Source of the DNA: Nitrospinota bacterium
Lineage (GTDB): Bacteria; Nitrospinota_A; UBA7883; JACRLM01
NCBI GenBank assembly: GCA_016235255.1
Contig: JACRLM010000007.1
Location: 1-33,150, forward strand
DNA length: 33,150 nucleotides
Direction: 5' to 3'
Positions 32,967-33,150 of this stretch are shown here, piece by piece. Under the pieces are notes generated by a model. The model was not told the DNA's origin, searched no databases, and saw nothing but the letters and a program-made list of their open reading frames with translations. How positions within the stretch are numbered: position 1 is the stretch's first letter; the number at the start of each line of letters is the position of its first letter. The translations under genes and the position numbers were made by a program.

Positions 32967-32995
32967 ATGATACCCGAGCCGGGGGAGTAATACAA
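32967..32995 (-). promoter_or_regulatory. Candidate sigma70 promoter of efp
   Basis: On the minus strand TTGTAT (32995-32990) and TATCAT (32972-32967) are exactly 17 nt apart. The predicted start lies near 32960, giving a leader of about 32 nt that contains the efp ribosome-binding site. Confidence 0.6.
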
Positions 32996-33018
32996 GAGCG
33001 AGGCCTGTTTTTGTAGAG

Positions 33019-33060
33019 AGCACATAAACTGTCCGGGTCTGTAGCACATAAACTGTCCGG
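33019..33060 (+). repeat. Two 18-nt direct repeats with 24-nt period near an insertion-sequence end
   Basis: AGCACATAAACTGTCCGG occurs identically at 33019-33036 and 33043-33060, and the 6 nt after each copy are similar (GTCTGT and TTCTAT). The pair lies 28 nt before the transposase start, where an insertion sequence has its terminal region. It probably contains transposase-binding sites. The outer end of the element cannot be fixed because the other end is outside the window. Confidence 0.6.
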
Positions 33061-33088
33061 TTCTATGGTGTATCCAGGAGGAAACGCC

Positions 33089-33150
33089 ATGAAGCGGACA
33101 GAGTGGTTACAGGAGACTCGGAAGATGAGGTTTTTAGAGGCGTTAACGGA
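33089..33150 (+). CDS. N-terminus of an insertion-sequence transposase, probably ISNCY/IS1202-like (truncated by window end)
   Basis: ATG 33089 follows CAGGAGGA at a suitable distance and encodes 20 residues beginning MKRTEWLQETRKMRF before the window ends. I recognise this opening from transposases annotated as ISNCY family (IS1202-like), in which a helix-turn-helix domain follows. The rest of the gene is outside, so intactness cannot be judged. The element is inserted upstream of efp, facing away from it. Confidence 0.6.
   Translation, partial: MKRTEWLQETRKMRFLEALT

Noticed and set aside
33019..33060. CRISPR array
   Set aside because: Only two 18-nt repeats with 6-nt spacing; no spacers, leader or cas genes.
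32929..33090. Upstream extension of EF-P
   Set aside because: It translates the insertion-sequence repeats in reverse, crosses the efp promoter and lacks a ribosome-binding site.

Overview
This window is about 60% G+C, densely coded, and comes from a Gram-negative bacterium with anaerobic or microaerobic sulfur metabolism. The taxon cannot be fixed from the sequence alone. The qmoABC-sat genes indicate dissimilatory sulfate/APS chemistry, in either the reducing or the oxidising direction. The anaerobic (early cobalt insertion) cobalamin route, a type IV pilin-like protein and a menaquinone-type UbiA prenyltransferase fit a deltaproteobacterial, Nitrospirota- or Nitrospinota-like lineage. That placement is inference.

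Layout. (1) 1-96 is the tail of an interrupted reading frame, perhaps a transposase. (2) 196-6080 (+) is qmoA-qmoB-qmoC-sat: the quinone-interacting oxidoreductase that exchanges electrons with APS reductase, plus ATP sulfurylase. aprBA is not in the window. (3) 6091-9566 is a mixed block: an unrecognised membrane protein (-), rdgB (+), an orphan pilin-like protein (+), a small charged protein (-) overlapping the end of an M48 metalloprotease with a LysM-like domain (-). (4) 9624-23460 (+) holds a cluster of hairpins, a sigma70-type promoter and a cobalamin riboswitch, followed by a 17-gene collinear operon: bluB-cbiA-cbiC-cbiX-cbiM-(cbiN-like)-cbiQ-cbiO-cbiD-cbiE-cbiL-cbiF-cbiG-cbiH-cbiJ-cobQ-cobO. 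Most junctions are 1-11 nt overlaps, many of the ATGA/GTGA/TTGA type. (5) 31228-23454 (-) is a run of housekeeping and envelope genes: PRC-barrel protein, VKOR-DsbA fusion, UvrD/PcrA helicase, UbiA/MqnP-like prenyltransferase, radC, proS, secreted thermonuclease. (6) 31532-33150 holds tRNA-Gly(CCC) (-), tag (+), efp (-), and then two 24-nt tandem repeats leading into the start of a transposase cut by the window end.

How it works together. The cobalamin operon encodes its own cobalt importer (CbiM, a small membrane protein, CbiQ, CbiO), the cobalt chelatase CbiX, nearly the whole corrin-ring pathway to cobyric acid, the adenosyltransferase, and BluB, which makes the lower ligand dimethylbenzimidazole. 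One B12-sensing riboswitch at its head would shut down import and synthesis together. No cbiT, cbiB, cobU/S/T/C or precorrin-2 genes are seen, so these must lie elsewhere or be replaced. The UbiA enzyme probably serves menaquinone synthesis, the likely quinone partner of QmoABC.

Most of the window is recognisable biology. The points most worth a second look are the cbiG/cbiH junction (no ordinary start codon near the conserved N-terminus of CbiH), the short two-domain CbiG, the non-standard small protein at the cbiN position, the missing cbiT, the pairing of oxygen-dependent BluB with the anaerobic corrin pathway, and the strong ribosome-binding site embedded in the M48 protease gene.
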